Assembly (NCBI GenBank): GCA_946183365.1
Contig: CAMHAH010000018.1
Coordinates: 1-59,202 of the forward strand
From: an uncultured Clostridia bacterium
Lineage (GTDB): Bacteria > Bacillota > Clostridia > Oscillospirales > Acutalibacteraceae
Length of the DNA stretch: 59,202 nucleotides
Direction of reading: 5' to 3'
The notes beneath the pieces are model-generated. The model searched no databases, was not told where the DNA came from, and saw only the letters and a list, made by a program, of their open reading frames with translations. A program made the translations under genes and the position numbers. How positions within the stretch are numbered: position 1 is the first letter of the stretch; each line of letters starts with the position of its first letter. Below, piece by piece: positions 16,325 to 24,943 of this stretch.

Positions 16325-16852
16325 TTAATCGTCAAGCTTTTCAGCCTGATTGAGCTCGAGCTCTACAGGGGTCTCACGACCGAACATAGAGATAGTGACC
16401 TTGACGTAGTTCTTATCAGTATCAAGCTCGTCTACGATACCGACAAAGTCCTCGAGAGGACCGTCGATGATACGAACCTGATCGCCTACCTCATAAGAAA
16501 CCTCTACTACGCGGTTCTCAACACCCATCTTATAGACCTCAGCCTCTGTGAGCGGGACGGGCTTTGAAGAAGGTCCGACAAAGCCGGTGCATCCGCGGAT
16601 GTTGCGGACTACATACCAAGTCTCATCGGTATAAACCATCTTTACAAATACATATCCCGGAAAGATCTTGCGCTCGACTTCTTTAGTAGAGCCGTCGTCC
16701 TTGATCTCTGTGACTATCTCTGTAGGAACCTTTACATCGGGGATCATATCCTCAAGTCCGCGGTTCTCTACGGTAGTCTGTAAGGTTGACGCTACCTTAT
16801 TCTCGTAGCCTGAATAGGTATGGATAACATACCACTTTGCTTCATCAGCCAT
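16325..16852 (-). CDS. nusG: Transcription termination/antitermination factor NusG
   Basis: 175 residues. NGN domain starts 'AKWYVIHTYSGYENKVASTLQ' and includes 'KIFPGYVFVKMVYTDETWYVVRNIRGCTGFVG'; the KOW domain follows with 'VGDQVRIIDGPLEDFVGIVDELD'. It binds RNA polymerase and couples it to the leading ribosome or Rho. Located directly after secE as in most bacteria. Confidence 0.97.
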   Translation of the reverse strand: MADEAKWYVIHTYSGYENKVASTLQTTVENRGLEDMIPDVKVPTEIVTEIKDDGSTKEVERKIFPGYVFVKMVYTDETWYVVRNIRGCTGFVGPSSKPVPLTEAEVYKMGVENRVVEVSYEVGDQVRIIDGPLEDFVGIVDELDTDKNYVKVTISMFGRETPVELELNQAEKLDD

Positions 16853-16874
16853 CAGCGTTCTCCTTCTGCAGAAC

Positions 16875-17108
16875 TTACTGTGTGCCTGTGCTCATTACAA
16901 GGTTAAGCAGAGCGTACAGACCTCTGTCGAGAGCGTAGATAAACAGACCCGAAACAGCGATAACAGCAATAACGATCAAGAAATTCTTGGTTGTCTGTTT
17001 AGGTGTGGGCCATGTGATCTTCTTCATCTCGCCTATGCAAGAGCGAAAGAATGAACCCGCTTTACTGAAAAAGCCTTGTTTTTTAGCTTCTTTCTTAGCT
17101 TCAGCCAT
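16875..17108 (-). CDS. secE: Preprotein translocase subunit SecE
   Basis: 77 residues. A Lys-rich N-terminus, the amphipathic stretch 'FFRSCIGEMKKITWPTPKQTTKNFLIV' and one membrane helix 'VIAVSGLFIYALDRGLYALL' are the SecE signature of the single-helix type. It clamps SecY in the translocon. Followed by nusG with a 22-base gap. Confidence 0.95.
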   Translation of the reverse strand: MAEAKKEAKKQGFFSKAGSFFRSCIGEMKKITWPTPKQTTKNFLIVIAVIAVSGLFIYALDRGLYALLNLVMSTGTQ

Positions 17109-17123
17109 TTTCTTTCCCTCCGC

Positions 17124-17273
17124 TTACTTTGTTTCCCTGTGAAGAGTATGCTTCTTGCAGAATCTGCAGTACTTATTCATCTCTAATCTGTCGGGACTGT
17201 TCTTCTTGTTCTTCATTGTGTTGTAGTTGCGCTGTTTGCATTCAGTGCAGGCCATTGTGATTTTTACTCTCAT
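17124..17273 (-). CDS. rpmG: 50S ribosomal protein L33 (zinc-binding form)
   Basis: 49 residues from ATG 17273, with GGGAGGTG seven bases before it; the frame upstream is leader. Cys pairs C9/C12 ('CTEC') and C36/C39 ('CRFC') mark the zinc-containing version. '[22 protein letters not shown]' is typical. First gene of the rpmG-secE-nusG-rplKAJL operon. Confidence 0.95.
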   Translation of the reverse strand: MRVKITMACTECKQRNYNTMKNKKNSPDRLEMNKYCRFCKKHTLHRETK

Positions 17274-17428
17274 TATCGGCACCTCCCGTGTTTTTCGGAA
17301 TAAATTAGCCTCCCTCAAAAGGACAGCCGAGGCGATCCAATGAAAAACCGCCGCGACCCAAAGGAGCGATCTCTGCGCCTCATATATTTTATGGCACAAA
17401 AAACAAGCCCCTTTACGAGGTAAGTAAC

Positions 17429-17457
17429 AGTATAACACATTACTGTCAACTCGTCAA
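17429..17457 (-). promoter_or_regulatory. Promoter of the rpmG-secE-nusG-rpl operon inside an inverted repeat
   Basis: Minus strand TTGACG (17452-17457), 17 bases, TATACT (17429-17434). Arms CAAGCCC.TT.ACGAG (about 17404-17419) and CTCGTCAAGGGCTTG (about 17450-17464) flank it, so the promoter lies in the loop of a long imperfect dyad. The outer arm plus the T-rich bases beyond it could also serve as terminator of the converging reading of the next gene (17517..). Confidence 0.6.
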
Positions 17458-17516
17458 GGGCTTGTTCGTATTTTTTTATAAATAATAAATATAAGTTTTA
17501 TCTGATAAAACTAGTA

Positions 17517-18305
17517 TTACTGCATACCCTGGAGACGCTGAGCGATCGTCTTCTTTGGTTTCTTCTCTTTTTCGGGCTTAACGGTCTTTCCGCGGTACTT
17601 CTTAGCGTATGTAAACGCCTTCTTAAGATTATCGCTGAGGTGCTCCTCTATCTTCGATTCATCCTCTTCGGGGATGGAATTGAGGATCACTATAGTTATG
17701 ATAGAGCGGGTATCAACGTCACCGTTTACATACTGAGTATTGAGGATGTTTCCGAGCTTCTTGAGTTCTCCTGTCTTACCCTCACGGACAAGCTTATTGA
17801 CGCGGGGAACAATGCTCGCTCTGGTAAAGGTAACTCCTCTGAAAGGATAGTAGCAGTCCTGCTCCTCCTTGATCTCATCACGCAACTCGGGGAACAATGT
17901 GATAAAGCGCTTTGACAGGAACAGCGGATCGGCGTTTCCGTCCTCACTCTTCTTTGTCTTTTTAGCCTGCTTGAGCTTCTTGACCGCCGAAGGGGCTGAG
18001 AGAGCGTCACAGAAGTCGTTCGCTATTGAGCTTGCTTCTTTTAATGTATCATGATCGGGGTCAAAGAGCCATGTAGCAAGGGTCTTCCACTGATTATCGG
18101 GACCCTCGTCGGTCATGCCGCACTCGCGCAGAAGAGTGTGCATACTGTCCTTATAATAGATAACGGAATACGCAAGGTTCTCTGAAGTATAGAGAGAAAC
18201 AAGCTCGTTATCATCGGTAGACGCTATCTTGACTTTGGTAAAGTTCTGAGGTTTTAGAGTATCTTCAACTTTATCCGATATCAATGTAAAAGCTTCGTTA
18301 AGCAT
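17517..18305 (-). CDS. Hypothetical cytoplasmic protein
   Basis: 262 residues from the ATG at 18305, chosen because AAGGA stands nine bases before it and because a promoter -10 box (18337-18342) overlaps the two upstream candidates at 18338 and 18326. I do not recognise the family. Features: no membrane segments or signal; N-terminal half rich in acidic residues ('LISDKVEDTLKPQNFTKVKIASTDDNELVSLYTSENLAYSVIYY'), a Trp/Asp motif 'NQWKTLATWLFDPDHDTLKEA', a Lys-rich linker 'KKLKQAKKTKKSEDGNADP', then 'LSKRFITLFPELRDEIKEEQDCYYPFRGVTFTRASIVPRVNKLV', and a basic tail 'KPEKEKKPKKTIAQRLQGMQ'. It stands alone between the ribosomal operon and murI, transcribed from its own promoter. Confidence 0.7.
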   Translation of the reverse strand: MLNEAFTLISDKVEDTLKPQNFTKVKIASTDDNELVSLYTSENLAYSVIYYKDSMHTLLRECGMTDEGPDNQWKTLATWLFDPDHDTLKEASSIANDFCDALSAPSAVKKLKQAKKTKKSEDGNADPLFLSKRFITLFPELRDEIKEEQDCYYPFRGVTFTRASIVPRVNKLVREGKTGELKKLGNILNTQYVNGDVDTRSIITIVILNSIPEEDESKIEEHLSDNLKKAFTYAKKYRGKTVKPEKEKKPKKTIAQRLQGMQ

Positions 18306-18336
18306 TTCTATCAATCCTTTTTCCATAATTACAGTC

Positions 18337-18365
18337 ATTATACATTATAAATAAAGATATTGCAA
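18337..18365 (-). promoter_or_regulatory. Promoter of the hypothetical gene 17517-18305
   Basis: Minus strand TTGCAA (18360-18365), 17 bases, TATAAT (18337-18342). Confidence 0.6.
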
Positions 18366-18412
18366 GCAAAAAGTGATTTTAGATATCTTAGTTTGTGATT
18401 GTCACTTTTCTC

Positions 18413-18441
18413 TTGCACGGAATGTAGCTTTGTGATATTAT
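18413..18441 (+). promoter_or_regulatory. Promoter of the murI operon
   Basis: TTGCAC (18413-18418), 17 bases, TATTAT (18436-18441), divergent from the preceding gene's promoter. Confidence 0.6.
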
Positions 18442-18546
18442 ATATAATGTATATATATGCGCCGCTGCTGTTATACAAATAATAAGAGGCGCTTTATGGA
18501 AACAAACAAGAACTACAGTCGGCTTACGGCCGCGGAGGTTATGCAT

Positions 18547-19362
18547 ATGATCAACAAAGCTATCGGCATATTTGACTCAGGGTTGGGCGGTTTGACCGCC
18601 GCCAGAGAGATAATGGAAATAATGCCGGGTGAGGATATCGTTTACTTCGGAGATACCGGCAGAGTTCCCTACGGCAGCAAAAGTAAAGAGGCTATCAATA
18701 AATACGCTCGTCAGGACGCTCGTTTCCTCAAAAAAATGGGTGTAAAAATCATAGTTGCCGCTTGCGGTACGGTCAGCTCCGTTGCTCCGGATCTGAGCGA
18801 CGAACTCGGTCTCCCCTACACCGGAGTAGTCAATCCTACCTGCTTCACCGCGGTAAACGCTACCAAAAACGGTAAAATAGGCGTTATCGGCACAGCCGCT
18901 ACGATAAACTCTCACAGCTATAAACGCAGGATACAGGAGAAGCATCCCGAGTTTGAGGTATATGAGCAGCATTGTCAGTTGTTCGTTTCCTTTGTTGAAA
19001 ACGGGCTCGTTGATCCCGACGACGAGTTGGTCAGGCTTATGGTAAAGAGATATATGACGCCTCTTAAAGAGAGCGGCGTCGATACCCTGATACTCGGCTG
19101 CACACACTTTCCTCTGCTTGCCGAGGCAATCCAGCGCGAGATGGGCGACGGTGTTACACTTATAGATTCCGGCAAAGAGACCGCTATCTATACAAAGAAG
19201 ATATTAAGCGAAAAGGGACTGCTCAGAACAGAACCAAACAAAGGCGAAGCGAGGTTCTATGTCAGCGACACCCCCGCGGACTTTGAGAAATTCGCAGGTA
19301 TGTTCCTTAAGAAGAGCAGCCTTGAAAACCATGTTGAACATATAAATATCGAGGAATACTGA
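18547..19362 (+). CDS. murI: Glutamate racemase
   Basis: 271 residues from ATG 18547, preceded by GGAGG with an eight-base gap; an earlier ATG at 18496 with AGAGG is possible. Motifs: 'AIGIFDSGLGGLTAAREI' with the catalytic Asp region, 'VYFGDTGRVPYGSKS', first catalytic Cys in 'VAACGTVSS' (a clostridial variant of the usual ACNT), second in 'LILGCTHFPLL'. The enzyme makes D-glutamate for peptidoglycan. Its stop overlaps the next gene's ATG (TGATG). Confidence 0.93.
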   Translation: MINKAIGIFDSGLGGLTAAREIMEIMPGEDIVYFGDTGRVPYGSKSKEAINKYARQDARFLKKMGVKIIVAACGTVSSVAPDLSDELGLPYTGVVNPTCFTAVNATKNGKIGVIGTAATINSHSYKRRIQEKHPEFEVYEQHCQLFVSFVENGLVDPDDELVRLMVKRYMTPLKESGVDTLILGCTHFPLLAEAIQREMGDGVTLIDSGKETAIYTKKILSEKGLLRTEPNKGEARFYVSDTPADFEKFAGMFLKKSSLENHVEHINIEEY

Positions 19363-19784
19363 TGGAAGAACGATACATGATATCTGTCGTCGGCAAGCAG
19401 ACCATAGACGGAGAAAGCGACAGTATAGAGGTAATCACCGCCGGCGATATGATAATAGACGGTGACAAGATCACTATCACCTACCCCGAGTATTCTCAGG
19501 ATAATCCCGCTAAAAAAACCGATACCACTGTCACCCTACAAAACGGCATACTCAGCATCGACCGTCAGGGAGAGATGGCGTCGCACCTGATACTCGAGGA
19601 AAGCGTCAGGCATGAGTGCCTTTATTCAACCCCTATGGGTCAGATGTTCATAGGTATTTATACCGACAGTATCCACTCATCTCTGAGTATATTCGGCGGC
19701 GAGATAAAAGCCGCGTATCAGCTGGATTTTAACCGAAGCGTTGTCAGCTATAATGAATTCTATATAAAGATAACACAGAAATAA
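19362..19784 (+). CDS. DUF1934 / YwiB-like beta-barrel protein
   Basis: 140 residues of almost pure beta-strand: 'YMISVVGKQTIDGESDSIEVITAGDMIIDGDKITITYPEY', then 'GILSIDRQGEMASHLILEESVRHECLYSTPMGQMFIGIYTDSIHSSLSIFGGEIKAAYQLDF'. This is the calycin-like DUF1934 family (YwiB of Bacillus), usually found next to argS as here. Function unknown. Start overlaps the murI stop by one base, indicating translational coupling. Confidence 0.85.
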   Translation: MEERYMISVVGKQTIDGESDSIEVITAGDMIIDGDKITITYPEYSQDNPAKKTDTTVTLQNGILSIDRQGEMASHLILEESVRHECLYSTPMGQMFIGIYTDSIHSSLSIFGGEIKAAYQLDFNRSVVSYNEFYIKITQK

Positions 19785-19844
19785 TTATTTGATCGCGACG
19801 CGATCATCGCCGTGATCCGCAATCATAAAGGGAAGGTAAAACAT

Positions 19845-21581
19845 ATGTCAAAGACAAATACCAAAGTAACTGAAAACTTAAAAAAACAGATCGAGGCCGC
19901 AGTAAAAGCCGCTATGTGCAAGGGAGAGCTGCCTGAGGGCGAGATACCTAAGTTCGTCATCGAAGAACCCGCCGACCGCTCTCACGGCGATATAGCTACA
20001 AACGTAGCTATGGCAGGCGCGAGGGTCTTTCGTATGGCTCCCGTTAAGGCCGCTCAGATCATCCTTGATAACATTGATTTAGATAATTCTTTAATAGAAA
20101 AATACGAGATCGCCGGTCCGGGCTTCATCAACTTTTTCCTTGATAAAAAGTACTTCGCAGAGGTCCTGCATGAGATAGAGAACGACGGCAGCCGCTACGG
20201 AGAGAGCGACTACGGTAAGGGCGCCAAGGTAATGGTAGAGTTTGTATCCGCCAACCCTACAGGCCCGATGCATTTAGGCAACGCCAGAGGCGGAGCTTTA
20301 GGCGACTGTCTCGCCGCCGTTATGGATAAAGCGGGATATCAGGCATACCGCGAGTTCTATGTCAATGATGCCGGCAACCAGATAGAAAAGTTCGCCGGCT
20401 CGCTCGAAGCGAGATATATGCAGATCTTTGACAACTCCTTCCCCTTCCCCGAGGACGGTTATCAGGGTTCGGATATATCCGAGCGCGCTCAGCAGTTCGC
20501 CGATATCAACGGTGATAAATATGTAAACAGCGACACCGAAACACGCAAAAAAGCTCTCGTAGATTTTGCCCTGCCGCTCAATATCAAGCGTATGCAGGAT
20601 GATATGGCTAAGTACAAGATAAACTTTGACAACTGGTTCATGGAGAGCACCCTGCATGAAAGCGGCGAGGTCAAGGCGGTCGTACAGCTTTTGACCGACA
20701 AGGGGCTTACATATGAGAAAGACGGAGCGGTCTGGTATAAAAACAAAGATGTGTGCACCGAGATCCTGCTTGCTCAGGGTAAAACTCAGGATTATATTGA
20801 CAAATTAGAATTAAAAGATGACGTTCTCATCCGTTCAAACGGCAACCCCACTTACTTTGCCGCCGATATAGCGTATCACAAAAACAAATTTGACCGCGGC
20901 TTTGAAAAGCTCATCAACGTATGGGGAGCGGATCATCACGGTCACGTAATGCGCTTGAAGGGCGCTATGAACGCGATAGGATATGACGGAGATAAGCTCG
21001 ACATCCTTCTTATGCAGCTCGTCAAGCTCGTCCGCGACGGTCAGATAGTAACGATGTCGAAGCGTACCGGAAAGGCTATACAGCTCAGAGATCTCCTTGA
21101 TGAGGTACCCGTAGACAGCGCGCGCTTCATCTTCAACACAAGAGAAGCGACCACCCAGATGGATTTTGACCTCGATCTCGCCATAAAAGAGGATAACCAG
21201 AACCCTGTTTATTATGTTCAGTACGCCCACGCGCGTATCTGCTCTATACTCCGTAATCTTGAGGCTGAGGGCGTCAAGGCTCGTTCTTGTACCGATGAGG
21301 AGCTCAGTCTGTTGACAGCTCCCGAAGAAACCGAGCTTATACATCTCTTATCAGCGTATGACAGCGAGATAATTGCGGCCGCGCGTGATTATGATCCCAC
21401 AAAGGTCACAAAGTATGTTACAAATGTCGCTACATACTTCCACAGGTTCTATAACGCCTGCCGCGTAAAGTGCGACGACGAAGCGCTCATGCAGGCTCGA
21501 CTGACGCTATGCGGCGCGACAAAGACCGTAATAAAGAATGTTCTCGATATGTTTAGCATAACCTGTCCCGAGAGAATGTGA
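19845..21581 (+). CDS. argS: Arginyl-tRNA synthetase
   Basis: 578 residues from ATG 19845, with GGGAAGG about eight bases upstream. N-terminal additional domain ('GELPEGEIPKFVIEEPADRSHGDIATNVAM'), the HIGH-type signature 'NPTGPMHLGNARGGALGDCLA', the KMSKS-like loop 'IVTMSKRTGKAIQLRDLLDEV', and the DALR anticodon-binding domain at the end ('YVTNVATYFHRFYNACRVK'). It charges tRNA-Arg and is of normal length. Third gene of the murI transcript, closed by a strong terminator. Confidence 0.96.
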   Translation: MSKTNTKVTENLKKQIEAAVKAAMCKGELPEGEIPKFVIEEPADRSHGDIATNVAMAGARVFRMAPVKAAQIILDNIDLDNSLIEKYEIAGPGFINFFLDKKYFAEVLHEIENDGSRYGESDYGKGAKVMVEFVSANPTGPMHLGNARGGALGDCLAAVMDKAGYQAYREFYVNDAGNQIEKFAGSLEARYMQIFDNSFPFPEDGYQGSDISERAQQFADINGDKYVNSDTETRKKALVDFALPLNIKRMQDDMAKYKINFDNWFMESTLHESGEVKAVVQLLTDKGLTYEKDGAVWYKNKDVCTEILLAQGKTQDYIDKLELKDDVLIRSNGNPTYFAADIAYHKNKFDRGFEKLINVWGADHHGHVMRLKGAMNAIGYDGDKLDILLMQLVKLVRDGQIVTMSKRTGKAIQLRDLLDEVPVDSARFIFNTREATTQMDFDLDLAIKEDNQNPVYYVQYAHARICSILRNLEAEGVKARSCTDEELSLLTAPEETELIHLLSAYDSEIIAAARDYDPTKVTKYVTNVATYFHRFYNACRVKCDDEALMQARLTLCGATKTVIKNVLDMFSITCPERM

Positions 21582-21616
21582 TAAAGCTTTGCTCATTTTA
21601 TATAATGTATACGCAA

Positions 21617-21655
21617 AAGCGGTACGGCTGTTCGAGCCGTACCGCTTAATTGTTT
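21617..21655 (+). terminator. Terminator of argS
   Basis: AAGCGGTACGGCT (21617-21629) pairs perfectly with AGCCGTACCGCTT (21635-21647), followed by an AT/T-rich tail. Confidence 0.85.
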
Positions 21656-21664
21656 CTTATTCAA

Positions 21665-23239
21665 TTACTGAAATCTTCTGCCGTGACGAGCGGCTCTCTG
21701 CTTCTTCTTCTCAACAAAATATACGACAGTGAATGTGATTAGCATTACAACGATCATGATACCGAGCCAGAGAATGAACTCGAAGTTAGTGCCGTTAGCG
21801 CCCTGCTTGAACAGAGGAGACTGCGCTACAGCAGCTACACTCTTTGAAGAAAGCTCTGTAGTCTTTACCTCAGTCTCAGTATTGGGAGCTGTGACGGGCT
21901 TTTCGGGCTCAACCGTCTTACCCTGCGCGGGAGTATTACTTACAGGCGCAGTCGCGTCAGTCTTTTCTTCTGTATCCTTATCGGGTGTATCGGGCTCTTC
22001 TTTCTTAGCGGCAACTGCGCTGTCTGAGAAGAGGATATCATATGTGCCCTGCTCAACAACACCGGTAGCTGAAAGGTTGTTAGCGAGCTGGAAGCCCTTA
22101 ACAGCCTCTTCAGTCATTGCACCGAAGTCGCCGTCTGCAGTACCGCTGAGATAGCCTAAAGCGATAAGTCTCTCCTGGATCTTAACGATCTCATCATTGT
22201 TATCGCCTAAAGCATACTTAAGCTCTGCGGGCGTCTCTTCAACTTCTTCTGTATAAACCTCAACAGCACCTGTCTGTGCGAGTTCTTCTTCATTCTCACG
22301 GGCAGAAAGTGTGAGATCGGACGTATCGTCAGCCTTGTCCTCTGCCTGAGTTTCGCTTACATAAGCGGGAGCGTCGTCAGCAAAAAGATACTCTGTGTCT
22401 GAGCCTGCGATACCGTCGACATAAAGACCCGCGTTCTTCTGGAACTGCTTGAAAGCGTTCTCGGTGATCTCGCCGAAGTCGCCGTCAACAGCGCCTGTAT
22501 AATAACCGAGCTCCTGTAATCTCTGCTGGAGCTTCTCAACGAGGGAACCGGTAGAGCCCTTCTTTAAAGGACCGTTGTTATCTGAGCTTGATGATGAGCT
22601 GCTTGAAGAGCTGCTCTTTGAAGATGTATCGGCTACAGCAGAAGAATCAGAGGGAGCTGAGCTTGAGCGGCCCTTTGAGTCAAAGTAATAGGTCTCGCCG
22701 CCGATAGTTCTTGATGTGTTGACGATATACTCGCCGTCTTCGTAATAATAGTTATCGCCGTTGAACTCTTCCCAACCGTTTTCGGGATAGGTAACGGCTG
22801 TGAGCTTGAACCAGCAATTCCAGTTGTTCCAACCGCCGATCTCCTGATAGCAAACGCCGTAATCAGTACCGCGAGCGTCAACTTCCATATTATCGGCAAT
22901 ATAAACGCCTACGTGACCGGGACGAGAAAGGCCCAAGCCGTGTACTCTCGGAATACCCTCGCTTACATAACCCCAGTCTCTGCCATTCGCCTGAGCGTCA
23001 TCGAGCATGCTTATTCTGTTGCCGCCGCAGTAGGACCAGATAAGACCCGAACAGTCAACTGCTCCCGGAGAGGAACCTCCCCAGACATAGCTCCAGTCGC
23101 TGTAGTAAGCGTTGAGCGCCCACTCAGCAAGACCGGCGCCTGTGCCGGACGCGCCCGAGGATATGGTACCAATCACACATATGCTCGCGATCACGGCGGC
23201 AACCATTATAATTGAGATGATCTTTTTAAACTTATTCAT
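21665..23239 (-). CDS. Secreted NlpC/P60 peptidoglycan endopeptidase with two PG-binding domains
   Basis: 524 residues from ATG 23239 (GGAGG four bases before). Order: signal peptide (1-30), NlpC/P60 domain (about 35-150) with Cys in 'AVDCSGLIWSYCGG' and His in 'LSRPGHVGVYIADNMEVDARG', a WW-rich part, a Ser-rich linker, peptidoglycan-binding domain 1 ('LVEKLQQRLQELGYYTGAVDGDFGEITENAFKQFQ'), an acidic linker, a second such domain ('VKIQERLIALGYLSGTADGDFGAMTEEAVKGFQ'), Pro/Thr linker, and one C-terminal membrane helix followed by KKKQRAARHGRRFQ. NlpC/P60 enzymes cut gamma-D-Glu-diamino acid bonds. The C-terminal helix should keep it on the membrane facing the wall. Its long leader (23240-23350) is structured. 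Confidence 0.93.
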   Translation of the reverse strand: MNKFKKIISIIMVAAVIASICVIGTISSGASGTGAGLAEWALNAYYSDWSYVWGGSSPGAVDCSGLIWSYCGGNRISMLDDAQANGRDWGYVSEGIPRVHGLGLSRPGHVGVYIADNMEVDARGTDYGVCYQEIGGWNNWNCWFKLTAVTYPENGWEEFNGDNYYYEDGEYIVNTSRTIGGETYYFDSKGRSSSAPSDSSAVADTSSKSSSSSSSSSSSDNNGPLKKGSTGSLVEKLQQRLQELGYYTGAVDGDFGEITENAFKQFQKNAGLYVDGIAGSDTEYLFADDAPAYVSETQAEDKADDTSDLTLSARENEEELAQTGAVEVYTEEVEETPAELKYALGDNNDEIVKIQERLIALGYLSGTADGDFGAMTEEAVKGFQLANNLSATGVVEQGTYDILFSDSAVAAKKEEPDTPDKDTEEKTDATAPVSNTPAQGKTVEPEKPVTAPNTETEVKTTELSSKSVAAVAQSPLFKQGANGTNFEFILWLGIMIVVMLITFTVVYFVEKKKQRAARHGRRFQ

Positions 23240-23350
23240 AAAAACCTCCATGTAACCTGTCGGCTGCGCGCAAAATACATATATATAGTATATATACGCG
23301 CCCGAAAGGACAGCTTATAGTGTTTTTTTGATTACTTTGGTAACAAAACT
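23240..23350 (-). promoter_or_regulatory. Structured 5' leader of the NlpC/P60 gene
   Basis: The transcript from the promoter at 23357-23385 would have about 110 untranslated bases. Nested arms CTGTC..GACAG, GCGCG..CGCGC and TATATATA..TATATAT can form one long hairpin that ends just before the GGAGG SD. No riboswitch consensus known to me matches. Confidence 0.45.
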
Positions 23351-23356
23351 GTCATT

Positions 23357-23385
23357 ATTATATCAAAGAATTATTCCAATATCAA
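23357..23385 (-). promoter_or_regulatory. Promoter of the NlpC/P60 gene
   Basis: Minus strand TTGATA (23380-23385), 17 bases, TATAAT (23357-23362). Confidence 0.7.
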
Positions 23386-23478
23386 GTATTTTCTGTAAAT
23401 TGTTGTCATTATGCCAATAGAATTTAAAATTTATTCATATTTGTATACATTTTGTACAAAAAATGTTCATAATTCGGT

Positions 23479-23497
23479 AGGTTACAACTTGTAACCT
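23479..23497. promoter_or_regulatory. Perfect dyad AGGTTACAA-C-TTGTAACCT
   Basis: Nine-base arms around one base, about 95 bases upstream of the NlpC/P60 -35 box. Half-sites GGTTAC or GTAACC recur at about 23254 and 23636, and GGTAAC at about 23339. Looks like an operator for a dimeric regulator. The rest of 23386-23696 is AT-rich with no gene. Confidence 0.5.
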
Positions 23498-23696
23498 TTA
23501 ATTATATTTGAGAAAAATAAGCCATTCGGATAATTTTTGACAATTCCCGACAAGAAAAATAAATGTCTTTATGTTCCAAATTAGAATAAACTATTACTAA
23601 AATGTTAATATTTTAAAAGAATTATATGAACAGGAGGTTACAAACCGACGTATGTTTGTCAAATAAGCACAAATAATTCGAATTCAGAAATATATC

Positions 23697-23733
23697 AAAA
23701 GCCGCCGGGTGATGGCCCGACGGCTCTGTTTTT
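23697..23733. terminator. Bidirectional terminator after the CAP gene
   Basis: GCCG.CGGG/CCCG.CGGC hairpin (23701-23724) with AAAA on one side and CTGTTTTT on the other; serves the CAP-domain gene ending at 23783 on the minus strand. Confidence 0.75.
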
Positions 23734-23782
23734 AACAGTGTATATACATATTATAATATAAAATGCTGAACAACGATACGGT

Positions 23783-24673
23783 TTATCCGATAAACATCTG
23801 TGACCAGTAACTGCCGTCAGATATATATCCCATACCGATCTTCTTAAAGCCGGCGTTCAGAATATTCCTGCGGTGACCCTCGGAATTCATCCAGCCGTTT
23901 ACAACGCTTTGAGGTGATCTGTAACCCATAGCTATATTCTCCCCCGCTGTGCGATAGCTGATACCAAATCCCCTCATCATATCGAACGGACTTCCGTATG
24001 TTGGTGAATTATGGTCGAAGTATCGGTTGTCATACATATCCTGAGCTTTCAGTCTCGCGACCTTACTTAGCTCGAGATCGATGCTCAGAACACTCAAGCC
24101 GTATTCTGACCTTATCTCATTGATAAGTCTTACAACTTCGAGCTCATATTCGTTCAACTGATACTTAGCTTCTGTCGGTCGCTCTTCGACCGCCTCTGTA
24201 TTATTCTCAGTCGCGATCTCCGTCGGAGCCTCCGTAGACGGTTGAGTCGGAGCATCTGTAGGCTTTTGAGCAGGAAGCTCTGTAGCTACAGGCTCAGTTG
24301 CTTCGGTTACGGGCTGTGCGTTTGTCTCGGAAGTATTATTCTCGGGAACTTCTGTCTCTTCAGACGGTATACACGTATCGCAGGTAGGATCCGGATCATC
24401 TGAACAAAGCCCGCTGTTTAATACATCTTGCAGTTTAATACAGAGACTGTCGCTGCATCCTAATCTTCTGAGGAAATCGCACAGACTGCGTAAGCAGCGC
24501 GCGTCAGGCTCTCGCTGAACCTCAGCGCATGTACCGTTGTCACAAGAATTATTATCGCAAGTATCATAAGCAGATATCCTTTCTATATAATATGCGGATG
24601 TGCTGAAGGCGCTGCCTGAGATCATTACAACAGCAAGAACGCCTACAAGCAAATTTTTAAATAATCGTTTCAA
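23783..24673 (-). CDS. Secreted CAP/SCP-domain protein with a Cys-rich N-terminal region
   Basis: 296 residues from a TTG at 24673 (GGAGG five bases before). Signal peptide 1-28; then a stretch of 60 residues with about ten Cys ('CDNNSCDNGTC..CLRSLCDFLRRLGCSDSLC..CSDDPDPTCDTC') of a kind I do not recognise; a long Thr/Glu/Pro linker (95-165); and a C-terminal CAP domain (about 172-296) with 'YELEVVRLINEIRSEYGL', 'YFDHNSPTYGSPFDMM', 'AGENIAMGYRSPQSVVNGWMNSEGHRRNIL' and 'GYISDGSYWSQMF'. The YkwD-like CAP family is often exported; biochemical role unknown. Not obviously cell-anchored. The 270-base leader in front is structured. Confidence 0.88.
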   Translation of the reverse strand: MKRLFKNLLVGVLAVVMISGSAFSTSAYYIERISAYDTCDNNSCDNGTCAEVQREPDARCLRSLCDFLRRLGCSDSLCIKLQDVLNSGLCSDDPDPTCDTCIPSEETEVPENNTSETNAQPVTEATEPVATELPAQKPTDAPTQPSTEAPTEIATENNTEAVEERPTEAKYQLNEYELEVVRLINEIRSEYGLSVLSIDLELSKVARLKAQDMYDNRYFDHNSPTYGSPFDMMRGFGISYRTAGENIAMGYRSPQSVVNGWMNSEGHRRNILNAGFKKIGMGYISDGSYWSQMFIG

Positions 24674-24943
24674 AACAACCTCCCTATATACTGATCTGAA
24701 CTGTCAGTGATGGATTACAGGACGTCCATGAATTAATTCTATCTGCTAAACCAACGAAGTTCAATCCTCAAATACTGGGAGTATTGCCATATCAAACCAT
24801 AGGGGTTGGCACTGCCACGGTCTGCGATCATCATTATACATATTAATAACGTTGCGTGCCGAAACCCGCATAAACACTGGGCTCTACTGAGAGTAGAGTA
24901 GCTTTTCTACCGCAGAGATACAAGGGCTTTGCTGCGGGAGAAT
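24674..24943 (-). promoter_or_regulatory. Long structured leader of the CAP gene, class unknown
   Basis: A TATAAT box at 24950-24955 (minus strand) would give a 270-base leader; a second TATAAT at 24833-24838 would give about 150. Local hairpins visible: CCGCAG/CTGCGG (24906-24938), CTCTAC/GTAGAG (24882-24899), TGGCA/TGCCA (about 24807-24818), AATACT/AGTATT (24770-24785), and GGACGTCC palindrome (24720-24727). No match to a riboswitch class that I can name. Confidence 0.45.

Noticed and set aside
24674..24943. c-di-AMP (ydaO) or cobalamin riboswitch before the CAP gene
   Set aside because: The conserved sequence blocks of these classes are not visible; left as unassigned leader.
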